Shown: positions 1 through 10,615 of the stretch, piece by piece
Position numbering within the stretch: the stretch's first letter is position 1
Layout of the letters: each line of letters starts with the position of its first letter
Assembly: GCA_022559845.1 (NCBI GenBank)
Contig: CM040118.1
Span: 233,663,224-233,727,223, forward strand
DNA length: 64,000 nt
Reading direction: 5' to 3'
From: Amorphophallus konjac
Lineage: Eukaryota; Streptophyta; Magnoliopsida; Alismatales; Araceae
Program-made: the position numbers and the translations under genes
Notes under the pieces: generated by a model
Databases searched by the model: none
Seen by the model: only the letters and a program-made list of their open reading frames with translations
Told to the model about the DNA's origin: nothing

Positions 1-1113
1 GGAAAACTCACCGTATTGACAGAGAAACTCCTCAGAGTGGAGTGGGGTGTGGGGGGCCGGACATGCCGATCGGAGAGACCTGTTACAAGCCTGTAAATCA
101 ACCCTGTGCATAGCCCGATAACCTTTTTTTATTTATACTCAACCATCAAAAAATAATTCTACATATCTACAGATAAAGTTTCTCAGCCGGTAGCCGCAAT
201 ACCTTTTTACGGTTCTAATGTGTTGCTTTTATCCTCTTTTTCCCTTTTAGGTTTCTATCTTACAAAAGAAAATCTCCATCATCGATTTGCGGTTAAACAA
301 CTAACCAATGAATGTGGGTGATAAATACCCACCATCAATATACATTTTAACTTAATCGTAAAACTTAGATATCCACCATCGTAGACATCTAATGGACCAA
401 AAAAACTCAACAGGGGTTGGGGGCAAATGTAAAGAGAAAGGGATTTACCCAAAGTGAAGGGGGGGCAATTGCCCACCCTTGCCCCCTGGCTCCGGCACTA
501 CTCCCAGCGTAATGCGACGCCACTGTTCATCATATCCCATGGTTTATAGTATGTTTCTGGCTATCTACCGAGAGGACTAGAGTGGATCCCTTGGACACTG
601 TCCATGCCCGCTCCTGCATCTTCAAGTTATAAATCAAGTTACTTCCACGAAAAATATAAATTTGGCCAATCATGTAACAAGTTCAAACTATAGTTCTAGA
701 GAGGGGGATTTCTGTAGCCCAATTAAGAGCAGCCAATCTAGGCCCATCAGGACCGAACGAGGCACAGCTCATCCAAGTGACAGCCCTCTAGGGCCCACTT
801 CGGCAGAAAATCCCAATAAAGATCACTCGGAATCCCATCCTTCCTCGGCAGCCCTTAGGCTCGGAAGGCCTGAACGACAGAACGGAGGAAGACCCACGCC
901 CGAGCCATCCCTCATCGGGATGAAGGGCGAGCGCTCCACGCCCACTACGATCTGATTGCATTCGAACTATGCCTATCGCCCGGATAGGGCTGGCATTTCT
1001 CATGCTTGGATCGACTGACAAATATTTATCCATGCAGCCATTGACAGTCCTTTATGAGCAGGAGTTCAGCGGGATAAGGGAGCCATGATCCCCCAAGGTC
1101 ATGAAGAGCCCAC

Positions 1114-1173
1114 GATGAGAACATAACGATCCCATGATGAGGACGTAACGATCCCATGATGAGGACGTAACTC
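1114..1173 (+). repeat. 22-bp tandem repeat in LTR of element A
   Basis: Units of 22 bp, about 2.7 copies, containing GATGAGGACGTAACGATCCC, start at 1114, 1136 and 1158. The same array is at 11616-11675 in the 3' LTR. It lies about 50 bp upstream of the TATA box, a usual place for LTR enhancer repeats. Confidence 0.8.
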
Positions 1174-1218
1174 CCGCCTGAAACTCCTCAACTTATGGAA
1201 CTCATCAAGGGAGCTCGC

Positions 1219-1226
1219 TATATAAA
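1219..1226 (+). promoter_or_regulatory. LTR TATA box, element A
   Basis: TATATAAA preceded by GCTCGC, about 275 bp before the LTR end. The counterpart at 11721-11728 is unchanged. The position fits a U3 core promoter. Confidence 0.7.
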
Positions 1227-1497
1227 CCAGGGACTCCCTCCGGCGGCAAAAGAAGGCAGATATAGGCCTAACAGTCCCTGAGTAGGAACCACTTCACCAT
1301 CTTGGTGTTGGGGAATCTCACGCATTTCTTTCTACCTCCCTCAATACCTTCCACCATTGCTCTACTGACTTAAACATCGGAGGGTTTCCCCGGGGAAACA
1401 TCTCTGGGCCCCCTGATTTGTTTCCCTTTCTCTGCAGTTCACTATCCGGTGATCATCCTCCCAGCTCAGGACCAGTGCGAGATCACGCCCCTTCATC

Positions 1498-1515
1498 TGG
1501 CGCCGTCTGTGGGAA
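1498..1515 (+). other. Primer-binding site of element A
   Basis: TGGCGCCGTCTGTGGGAA begins two bases after the LTR end (CA at 1495). It starts TGG, as expected for the complement of a tRNA CCA tail. It is not the initiator-Met type; I do not assign the tRNA. Confidence 0.85.
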
Positions 1516-1532
1516 CTGACCAAAGAGCCAGT

Positions 1533-3170
1533 ATGGTGAGAAGAAGTTCAGGGAGGAGGTCCGCCGGCGACAGGGGAAAGGCCGCGACAGCGGCGGGGGA
1601 AGGCCCCTCACAAGCCTCCCAAAACCCCCCCTCCGGTGCCAGCACTCTCGCCGACGGACCGCCCCCTCCGCCTGCGGCCGGGCTGCCGCCCCCTCCTCCC
1701 ATGACGGTAGGGCTGCCGCTCAACGGCGGCCCTCAACGTGAAACTGGACGTCCTCGTGGAACTCATGACGACCCAGGCAGCCAGGGATGGAAGGTCATGC
1801 GCCCCTTTGGAGAGCCCTCCCCGTGAGAACGTGTCCCAGCACACCACCGGAGGCCGCTTCACCCTCCGAGGATAGCAGCTCATCCGCAACAAAGTAGGAG
1901 GACCCTCGCAAGCCCCCCCTCCAGAGCAAGAGGCTTCCTCCACACCGAAGCGGGGCAGGCATGGGGCACGCCATCCCCTCCCGGAGATCGAAGTCCCCAG
2001 GGAGCGCCAAGACAGCCTGCCTTCACGCCCCCTCAGCCCTACGGTGTAGCGGTAGCCGGAGCTATCCCTCCGACTGTGAGAATTCGAGAGGCGTTTCGCA
2101 GAGCAGGAGCGCGCCCTGCGAGCCCTGCAGAAGACCTCTCCACCAGAGGACGAGGAGAGATCCCCATTCTCCGACCATATCTTGAAGGCAGAGGTATCTC
2201 CCCGAACCTCTATCTCGACCTTCAAGCCCTACGACGGCCAGGGCGACCCTGCCGACCACTTTGACAGCTTCGACGCTCTGATGACCGTTCACGGAGCATC
2301 CGACGCCATCAAATGCCGAGCCTTTGAGACCACCCAGGTCCAAGGTGCCCAAGCATGGTTCCGGGCCCTCGCCCCCGGATCCATCGAGACTTCAAGCAGT
2401 TTAGGCGAGTGTTCAAGGAGAGTTTCACCGGTAGCGGCCCCCCAAGGTCGGTAGCAGGGCTTTTGGCCCTCAAACAGGCGCAAGGGGAAAAATTTCGGGC
2501 CTACATCCTCCGATTCAAATCGGAAGCCCTGAGGATCCCCCGCCTGGACGTCGCCTCGGCCATAACCGCTCTGACCGGGGGCACCCGCGACAAGAACCTC
2601 CGCCGCGAGCTTGTCCTCCACCCTCCCTCGACCCTTGCTGCGCTAGTGACTCTAGCATTGCGCCACGCCGAGTGCGAGGAAGTGCTCAGTGCCTGCCGAG
2701 ACGCAACCGGCTCGGGTCGGGAGGGGGACAAGAAGCGGGCACCCGAGCCAAGCTCGGGTCCAGGAAAAAGGCGGAACCGAGAGGGGAACGTAAGGAACCG
2801 TCGCGGAAGTACGAGCGGTACACTCCCCTAACCGCTCCAGTATACGAGATTTATGAAGACATCAAAGGATCGGGCCTCCTCCGCTAACCCGAGCCAATGA
2901 AGTCAAATAACCGCAGTCGCAGCAAGCATTGCATGTTCCACAGCGACCACGAGCATCATACCGGTGACTGCCACCAGCTCCAGGATGAGATCGAGCGTCT
3001 CATTCGTCAAGGGCACCTCTCCCGGTTCGTGGCCGGGCACCAGGAAGACCGAGGCGCCCCAGAGGAGATCGACAACGCCCCCCGAGGAGTCCACATCAAC
3101 GTCATCGCCGGAGGAGCTGCGTCAGGAGGAGACAACGTCCGAGGAAGGAAGCGTCACGCTGAGTGGGCGA
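1533..3170 (+). pseudogene. gag: gag of element A (broken)
   Basis: Capsid/nucleocapsid protein of a Tat-type element. A likely start is the ATG at 1533, giving a basic then proline-rich N-terminus. The capsid core is split over two frames: residues of the YDGQGDPADHF type at about 2225-2270, then from about 2388 a second frame with FRRVFKESF and the LKQ.GE.FRAYILRF helix region (to about 2700). A third frame carries YTPLTAPVYEIY and, at about 2930-2975, the zinc knuckle HCMFHSDHEHHTGDC, spaced CX2HX4HX4C. At least two frameshifts and a stop at 2885-2887 separate the pieces, and 1827-2180 has no single open frame. No functional Gag is expected. Confidence 0.85.
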
Positions 3171-3847
3171 GCCAAGCCATCGAGCCTCTCAGGGCCCCGC
3201 CAAGCGAACCCCAGGTCATAACCTTCTTCGACCAAGACCTGGAGGGGCTGAGCACCCCGCACGACGACGCCCTGGTGATATCGGCCACAATAAACCATTG
3301 TAACATAGATAGGATTCTGGTTGACAATGGAAGTGCCCCTGATGTATTATCCTACGAATGTTTCCTTAAGATGGGAGAGGATCCGTCTAAACTCCGCCCG
3401 ATCCGGACCCCCCTGTGCCGGTTCAATGGCCAAGCCACCTGTCCCGAGGGAGCCCTAAGCCTACAGGTTACTCTTGGCACCCCACCCAAGACCGTTACGG
3501 TCATGGTGGACTTCATAGTGATCAAAGGTATGATAGCATATAAAGCAATCTTTGGCCGAGGAATCCTCAGCCGAACGAAAGCAGTGCCTTCTACCTATCA
3601 CCAAAAGATAAAGTTCCCCACCAAAAATGGATTGGGGGAAGTCCGAGGTAACCAGGCAATGGTCCGAAGGTGCTACAATATCTCGGTCGAAGCCACAAAG
3701 CCGGACGGGAAAAACAAGGGCCCCTGGGAAGTCGAGGAAAAATCTGCAACCGCCGAACCTGGAGGCGAATTGCTAGCGATTTTCCTAAACGATGACCCAA
3801 CCCTAGGAGTAAAGATCGGAGCCGACCTAACATCTGAGGTTCAATAG
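3171..3847 (+). pseudogene. Aspartic protease region of element A
   Basis: Retropepsin-like domain that would mature the polyprotein. The active-site segment reads LVDNGSAPDVL, with the aspartate codon at 3323-3325, within a frame open from 2897 to 3847. The DxGS core is kept. The flap and C-terminal part follow through FGRGILSRTKA at about 3555-3590. The frame ends at a TAG (3845-3847), a likely decayed Gln codon, because pol similarity continues in the same frame. Confidence 0.85.
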
Positions 3848-4720
3848 CAATACAAAGAGTTCCTTTCCGCATACATCTGAGTCTTTGCATGGTCTGATGA
3901 TCAACTCCCCGGGATACCGGAAGAGACGGTGGTACATAAGCTCAACCTCGACCCAACCATGAAGCCCGTGCAACAACGCAGAAGGAAGCATGCGCCAGAG
4001 AAGCAGACGATTATCAAGGAGCAGGTCACTAAGGGCCAGAAGACTGGCCTTTTTAGACCGGTCCTGTACCCGACGTGGCTAGCTAACGTCGTCCTGGTGC
4101 TGAAAGCTTCGGGAAAGTGGCGGATGTGTGTGGACTTCACCGACTTGAACAAGGCTACTCCAAAGGATTGCTCTCCTTTACCGAGCATCGACCAACTGGT
4201 TGATTCAACCTCGGGCAATGAGATACTCAGCTTCCTGGATGCCTACTCAGGTTACCACCAGATCAGAATGCACCCCGAAGACATCGAGAAGACCGCCTTT
4301 ATCACCGACTTCGGTGTACACTGCTACACCCGGATGCCTTTCGGGTTGAAAAATGCCGGAGCAACGTACCAAAGGCTAGTCAACCATATGTTCGAGGGAC
4401 AGCTCGGTCGGAATGTCGAGGCCTATATTGACGACATGCTCGTGAAGACCCCCAAGACCGAGGACCACTTCGCCGACCTAGCAGAAACTTTCAACACCCT
4501 CCTGAAGTACAACATGAAGCTCAACCCCGCCAATTGCGCCTTCGGAGTAAAGTCCAAGAAATTCTTGGGCTTCTTAGTCACTCAGTGTGGGATTGAGGCC
4601 AATCCCGACAAGGTCCAGGCCATCCTGGACATGCGCCCACCCACCTGCATCAAAGACGTTCAACGCCTTACCGGGCGCGTTGCTGCGCTCAGCAGATTCC
4701 TGTCCCGCGCGGCTGAATGA
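3848..4720 (+). pseudogene. Reverse transcriptase of element A
   Basis: Ty3-type RT. Motifs in order: WRMCVDFTDLNKA (about 4120-4155), SFLDAYSGYHQI, MPFGLKNAGATYQR, and the catalytic YIDD at 4424-4435. Then KFLGFLVTQCGIE and the thumb helix RLTGRVAALSRF. The frame is the same as in the protease but is cut by stops at 3845-3847, 3878-3880 and 4718-4720. Catalytic aspartates are present, so inactivity comes from the stops. Confidence 0.93.
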
Positions 4721-5270
4721 TGCCTACCCTTCTTCAAATTATTAAGGGGGCCCAAAATGGCATCTGCCACATTCACGTGGGATGAGGAATGCCAAAGAGC
4801 GTTTGTCGAGCTTAAGGGGTTCCAGGCTTCACCCCCAGTGCTTTCCAAGCCCGTCCCAGGGGAAGCCTTGTATCTCTATCTCTCGGCAACTCCATCCACA
4901 GTTAGCTCTGTCCTAGTCAAAAATGACTCGAGAATCGAGAGACCGGTCTACTACACAAGCAAGGTGCTCAACGAGGCTGAGAAAAGGTACCCCACAACCG
5001 AGAAACTCGTGCTAGCGTTGGTTACCTCGGTCAAGCGCCTCTGACCCTATTTCCAAGGGCACTCTATCACCGTGCTGACCGGCGAACCATTGAAGAAGAT
5101 CCTCGCTCACCGTGAAGCCTCGGGACGCCTCGTCAAGTGGGCCATCATGCTCGGGGCCTATGATATATCGTATCGGTCTCGCTCGGCTATCAAAGGCCAG
5201 GCGCTCGTCGACTTCATTGCCAAGAGCACCATCCCGACTGAAGAAAGATCTCCATCCGCACCCGGGCCGA
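4721..5270 (+). pseudogene. Connection/first RNase H of element A
   Basis: The same frame continues with FTWDEECQRAF (about 4775), LYLYLSATPSTVSSVLV, and PVYYTSKVLNEAEKRYPTTEKL (about 4940-5010). This is the usual segment after the Ty3 RT thumb. It is interrupted by a stop at 5042-5044. GRLVKWAIMLGAYDISY follows and leads into the second RNase H. Confidence 0.85.
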
Positions 5271-5700
5271 CCTGGGAACTTTTCGTTGATGGATCTTCCA
5301 ATTCAGCCGGGAGCGGTGCCGGCATCCTCCTGAAGTTCCCCGAAGGGGCAGAGCTACAGTGCCTTGAAGTTCAACTTTAAAGCATCCAACAACGCTTCCG
5401 AGTATGAGGCCCTCATATCGGGAGCCCGCATGGCCCGGCGGTTAGGGGCTGAGCGAGTCAGAATTCGCACCGACTCCCAACTAGTTGCTAGCCAGGTCAA
5501 CGGCGATTATGAAGCTCGGGAGGCACCGATGATCAAATACCTCCAACTGGTCAAGACTGTGGCACAACAGTTCGAGAGTTTTGAGGTAGTCCGAATAGCT
5601 CGGGAGGAAAACTCCCGAGCAGACGCCCTCTCTCGGCTGGCCTCCTCTCTTGACCCCGAGGGTACTCGATCGGTCCTTCTCGAAGAGCTAGAGCGCCCGA
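5271..5700 (+). pseudogene. Archaeal-type second RNase H (aRNH) of element A
   Basis: A second RNase H domain is a hallmark of the Tat clade. The FVDGSSNSAGSGAGI strand holds the first catalytic Asp (about 5284-5330), NNASEYEALI holds the Glu (about 5388), IRTDSQLVASQV the second Asp (about 5463), and NSRADALSRLAS the last Asp (about 5610). A frameshift near 5365 separates the first strand from the rest. All four acidic positions can be read. Confidence 0.88.
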
Positions 5701-6983
5701 GCATTGATTCGGAGCTCCTAGCTGTTGACTCAGCCTCCCCAGGCGACTGGCGTACCCTCTACCTGTCGTGGCTCTAAGACTCCCAGGAGCCTCCCGACCC
5801 TCGGGAAGCCCGAAGGTTGAAATACCAAGCTCGGGGATTCGTCACTCTGGATGGCGCACTTTACCAGAGATCCTTCTCTGGCCCTCTTTTGAAGTGCCTC
5901 GGTACCGACGAAGCCAACCGAGCGATCAAAGAAGTTCACGAAGGTCTGTGCGGAGCGCATTTGGGGGGATGGTCACTCGCCAGGATCTTGCTACGATGAG
6001 GTTATTGGTGGCCCACCCTACAGCGTGACTACTCGACCTACACACAACGTTGTGACCGTTGCCAGTGATTCGACCACTTGGTCCATCAGCCAGCAACGGA
6101 GCTCGTCACCCTAGCCGAGCCTTATCCTTTCGCTCGCTGGGGAATCGACATCCTCGGGCCGTTCCCCACGGCCCAGGCCCAGAAGAAGTTCATTATCATC
6201 GCCATCGACTACTTTACTAAGTGGATCGAGGCTGAAGCCACTGCAAGGATCACCGAGACAGTCATCTGGAATTTCATCTGGAAGTCGATCTTTTGTCGCT
6301 ACGGCATCCCCCGGGTGATAGTGAGCGATAATGGTCGGTAATTTGATTCTCGGTATTTCTGAGACAGATGTGCCGACCTCAATATTCGCAATCACTTCAC
6401 TTCGGTCGCCCATCCTCAGGCTAACGGGCTGGTCAAAAATGCCAACAAGGCTATCTTAAAAGGCATCAAGTCTAGGCTCGGCAAAGCCAAGGGAAGCTAG
6501 CTCGAGGAATTGCCGAACGTACTCTAGTCACACAGAACGACTCCCAGAACAGCAACCGGTGAAATCCCTTTTTAGCTGGTATATGGTACCGAGGCCGTGA
6601 TCCCATTGGAAATTGGCAACCCCTCCCTCCGAGTCATCTGCTTCTCGTCCGAGGCAAACGACCAGAAATTGCTCGAAAATCTCAACTTAGCAGATGAAAT
6701 CCGGGAGATTGCCAGCATCAGAGCAACGGAGGACCAACACCGCCTCACTCGATACTACCACGCCAAAGTCCGAGACAGACACTTCCAGTCGGGAGACTTC
6801 GTCCTCAAGAAAGCTGAAGCCTCTCGACCACTTGAGGCGGCGGGCAAGTTATCCCCTAACTGGGAAGGCCCCTACCGAGTGGTCGAGATGCTCAGAAAAG
6901 GAGCATATCGTCTATCCGCGATGGAAGAAGAGCCCATCCCTCGGACCTGGAACGCAACTACATTACACAAGTTCTACTTCTGA
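5701..6983 (+). pseudogene. Integrase of element A; catalytic Glu replaced by Lys
   Basis: Ty3-type integrase. The zinc-binding region is at about 5930-6075 (EVHEGLCGAHLGG, then QRCDRC), with stops in between. The core shows the first Asp in WGIDILGPFP (about 6140), the second in VIVSDNG (about 6325), and NGLVKNANKA at about 6425-6455, where the family has Glu at the Lys position (codon AAA). The C-terminal GPYRVVEMLRKGAYRL module ends at 6983. There are several stops, including 5775-5777, 5997-5999 and 6339-6341. Confidence 0.88.
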
Positions 6984-8395
6984 GTACTGAGTATTGTGCA
7001 AACGACATGAGATAAAACAAAAGGCTCCTTTTTTTTATTCAAACAACTCGTTTGTACATCAGGAAGGCCGAAGCCAATAGAATACATGTCAAAAAAGTAA
7101 AAGATCCATCTAGCGCCGTCGTATGAGCCCATCGCTCGGCTGACTCGGATGACCTTCCTGCATCCAGCCACTGACTCTGCCTAGTGCAGAAACTGGCTCG
7201 GATAAAGGATAGTTGACCCCGTTGGCTCAGGCAGCTCGAGACAAAGGTGACAGAGGGATTAAGAAAGAGAAGGCTACCTTCCAAGTTGAACTTGGAAGAG
7301 AAGGAGGAGAGGGAATGCATATGAAAGCACTTTCCCCGCCAAACTGCCAACTCTTTGGAAGAAAGAGAGTGCAGGCACCCTCCGAAGAGTGAAAGGAAGG
7401 AGGACCAGAGCAGAAGAGGGAAAAAGAGGCTGCCAGAAAGAAAAAGAAACCAGCAGAGCTTGATGAGGAGGCAGGGCAAGGCCCGGAGGGGATGGAGCTT
7501 AGTTGGCTTCCTCCTCCCATCCGTGAAGTGAGCAGGAAGGGACGGGCAGTAGGGATGTCTGATGCCCCCATCTGTCCTCCATCTCGCCCCCTGCAAGCGC
7601 TGCCGGAACTGATAAAGAGAAAATGGCGTGCCTCCGCGCGTCGACCCCTTTTTAGGTCTACCCGCCGGTCGTCGACTCCTTTTCAAGTCTGGAGCAGCAG
7701 GAACTCCCTGCCCCCCGTCATTGGCAGCCTCCTCATCTGGAGCTTCCTCCATGCTCCGAATAAAATGGCACAACACAACGTGAAGAAGGAATGAGGAAAG
7801 ACTGTCAGGGAAAACCCTAAGCGGTGGAGAGGAAGGGACGCCCTTTAGTCCTTTTTATAGGCGAAGGGAGGCTACTTGCCTTAAATGATTTCCCCCCTCG
7901 AAAACACGCCAGAAGGATTTCTCCCTACGAACGATCACCTCAAACTTCTCGTCTCCCGCCCCAGCGGGACACACGAAGCGGCCTGGCATTTAAAGCGTGG
8001 GAAAATGGAAAGACACCCTGTCAGACACTCACCCAACCATTATGCGAGATTCACGCAGAAAATATCGGTTCTTTCCAACCACCGTAGATACCCTGGACAG
8101 AATACGGCAATGGCGATATGAAACAGATAAGTCTTCATCACAATGCCACTGCCTTATTTATCTCTACACAAAAAAGGGAGTCTTTTCCTTTCAAAAAGGG
8201 AAAAGGTATGCAAAAAGAAGAAGTGAAACAGATACATCAGGCCTCTGGCCCACCTTGAAGACCAGGAGTAGAGGGCTCGAGCGGTCTGCCCCCGGTAGCC
8301 TCGGCAACTGCCGACCCTGGCACCGACCCCACCGGCGTGGGAACTGCCTCGGTTGCGTGCCCTCCCGAGGAATCTAGAGCTGGCGACCCCTCGGG
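6984..8395 (+). other. Non-coding spacer between IN and antisense ORF of element A
   Basis: No domain is recognisable. 7240-7500 is purine-rich. The minus strand has a 245-codon open frame (7039-7776) ending in a Ser/Leu/Phe-rich stretch that simply reads these purine tracts. Spacers here are common in Tat elements with an antisense ORF. I see no polypurine tract or LTR edge in it. Confidence 0.5.
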
Positions 8396-10613
8396 TCATG
8401 AGCCCTCGAGATCCTCTTCATCCTGCGCTGAAACAGAGGAAATAAAGGATGACAAGTCCGAGTCATAACATTGACCGGACGGGAAGTCAACCACTCCGGA
8501 CGCCTGCTCCTCGGCATAAGAAATGGCCCGGTCGTAGCCCTGCTGGAACCCCTTGCGGATGCCCCGGCAGAGTCCTAGCTTGTAGTAGGGGAGGGCAGCC
8601 TCCTTAAGGTCGAACCGGTAAGCCTCTGAGCTCTTGTATTGCTGAGAGCCTCCACCCCGGCCGATTCCACCCTACCAGCGAGCTCGGTCTCCCTCTGCTC
8701 CGCCTCGACTGTCTTCCGCTCGGCCTCAGCAGTCCGCCCTTCGGCCGCCGCCACCTGCTTCTCCGCCTCAGCTCGATCAGCCTAGGCCTCCCATCGAAGA
8801 TGCTCGGCTTCTTCTGCGCGGTCTACTAGCTCGGGACGCTCGGTCTCCCACCGGCCGTCCAGCTGAACGCGCGCTAAGCACTCCTCTTCGAGAAGCCGGT
8901 TCTTCCTCTCGAGCGATTCATGAGCCTTGGCCAGCTACTCGGCTAGCGCCCGGGTCTCCACTTGGCTCGATCGTACCAGCTCCCTGATTGAGGAGAGCTC
9001 CCGCCGAAGCCCGTCACGCTCGTCGACGAGCCGAGTCAACCTCCTGTCCGACCCACCGAGGGTCCAGGCCAGGTTCGCTCGCTCCCACTCCGATCGAGCG
9101 TACGCTTCTGCCAGAACCGCCCCCATCTGGGCCAGGGCCAAGCCGCCCTCCATAACCCCAGTGAGAGCCGTGGACGGGGAGTCCTGCCTACCTCCCCTCC
9201 TCACCTTCGCGGATATACCACGACACACCTGGTGCAGGGGCCCCGAGATACACAGCCTCTCCAAGGCCTCCGAAACGGAGAAGCCCCCATCACTCGGTGC
9301 CCCACCGTATGGCCCGGATCGAGCCCCAGCCTCAGCCGCCTCTCGCGTCCCGGCCGGAATTTCGTGCGGCCTCTCCTCACAGATCGGCTCGGCACTGGCA
9401 TCGCCACCTGGAGCGCCAGCACCCCCAACTTCGGCCACTGCCCCCTCGGCTCCGGCCGAGAGGAGAGCCGGGTCGGCCCCGCTGCCGGTTGCAGGAGCAC
9501 CCTCGGCCCCCTCGGTCTCGGCCAAAGGAGGAACCGAGCCCGCATCATCGCCGCCCGCGGGGGCAGCCCCGACCTCCTCGACCCCCTCTGGCTCGGCTGG
9601 TGGGAGAGCCCGCCCGGTAGGGTCGGCCCCACTGTGCCCGGCGGAGGGGTGAGCCGCGGTAGGGTCGTCTTCAACCATGGATACGACCCCAGCCTTCTTG
9701 GCCAGCTTTCTGGCCCTCGCAGCGGCCCAGATCATACCCTCCACAGGGTCCTTGCGCTTGGGCCCCCGCGGTCCGGAGGATTCACCCTGGGACACTCCCT
9801 TGCCCTTATCTTTGGTTCGGGAGTGACCCACGGGAGTAGTCGGTTCGTCAACAGTCGAGTCATCTCCAAGCTCGATCACCTCTGCGGCCTCCTTCAGAAG
9901 CTCCCGCCTGGTGTTTGCACAAAGAAGAAGACGTATTTAGGAAAAGAAAGATGACCCTCACATCCGAAGGAAAATCTAAGTTGTAGCACCTGAGCCCGAC
10001 TGGTGTAGCCGCGTGAGAAGACATCACTCGATATTCTCCAGTGTCACCAGTTCCTCGGTGGACTGGCGATTTTTCAGCAGGGTGGCTGCGTACTTCTCCA
10101 CGTGAGGGGGGAACTCATCCTGCCTAGGAGGGATATTAGGGTGGAAATTGGGGATTACTAGGCACCTCCAGGTTTCCTCCACTGAACAAATCTTCACCCA
10201 GAAGAATTGGGTTTTCCACCCTTTATGCGAAGAATCCTTCACCGCCAAAGAGATACAACTCCTATTCTGCCTCGCCTAGATGAAATAGAAGCCCTTTCCC
10301 GCCGAAGGATGCGCTTTCAACTCAAAGAAATAGTGGAAGAGGTCCATGGAAGGAGGAACTCCGCACTGACGACAGAGAATACGAAAGGCGGAAAGGAGGA
10401 GATAGGAGTTGGCTACCAACTGAATGGGCGCCAACTGAAAAAAATTAAGAAGCTGAAGGATGAAAGGTTCAAAAGGAAGGTGGAATCACCCTTCCACGAC
10501 AGAAGAAACATACAGATGTGGCCTGTACGAGAGTCCAGGCTCATCTCATATGGGGTAGCAGTGGCAAAATTGAACTTGTGGGGTAGGCGGTACTGGTGCT
10601 CCAGCCTCCTCAC
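8396..10613 (-). pseudogene. Antisense ORF of element A (Transposase_28/gypsy-type domain plus coiled coil), broken
   Basis: Read on the minus strand from 10613. The opening part has LEHQYRLPHKFNF, GHICMFLLSW and FLLNLSSFSFLIFF. A one-base frameshift near 10430 is followed by RILCRQCGVPPSMDLFHYFF, then an in-frame TAG near 10275, then HKGWKTQFFWVK (about 10210). This order of motifs resembles the plant domain called 'putative gypsy type transposon' (Pfam PF04195), known from antisense ORFs of Tat elements. The rest (8396-9880) is an acidic, Gly/Ala/Pro-rich linker and a charged coiled coil with further stops (for example near 8935), ending at 8396-8398. The function of these ORFs is unknown. 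The N-terminus appears cut off at the junction with the LTR. Confidence 0.72.
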
Positions 10614-10615
10614 AT

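Larger units (their letters stand above)
1..1495 (+). repeat. 5' LTR of element A (left edge undefined)
   Basis: Positions 114-1495 match the right repeat. The LTR ends in CA at 1495, directly before the primer site. A TATA box (TATATAAA) lies at 1219-1226. Positions 1-113 have no counterpart before the right repeat. They may be the start of the LTR, with the right LTR truncated, or flanking DNA. A GC-rich segment around 460-500 with a short self-complementary core (GGGGCAATTGCCC type) is present in both LTRs, so it predates this insertion. Confidence 0.88.

Noticed and set aside
460..500. Possible hAT-like terminal sequence (GGGGCAATTGCCC...CTGGCTCCGGCACT) in the LTR of element A
   Set aside because: I found no matching second terminus and no 8-bp duplication; both LTRs share it, so it is old and unproven.
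1608..2621. Minus-strand open frames across gag of element A
   Set aside because: Shadow frames caused by high GC content; the plus strand carries the gag motifs.
7039..7776. 245-codon minus-strand open frame in element A
   Set aside because: Its second half reads purine tracts on the other strand as Ser/Leu/Phe-rich sequence, with no motif and no neighbour in frame. Likely non-coding spacer.
8927..9954. Long plus-strand open frames opposite the antisense ORF
   Set aside because: They are GC-rich shadows of the minus-strand Ala/Gly/Pro-rich linker and coiled coil, which shows the coherent motif order.
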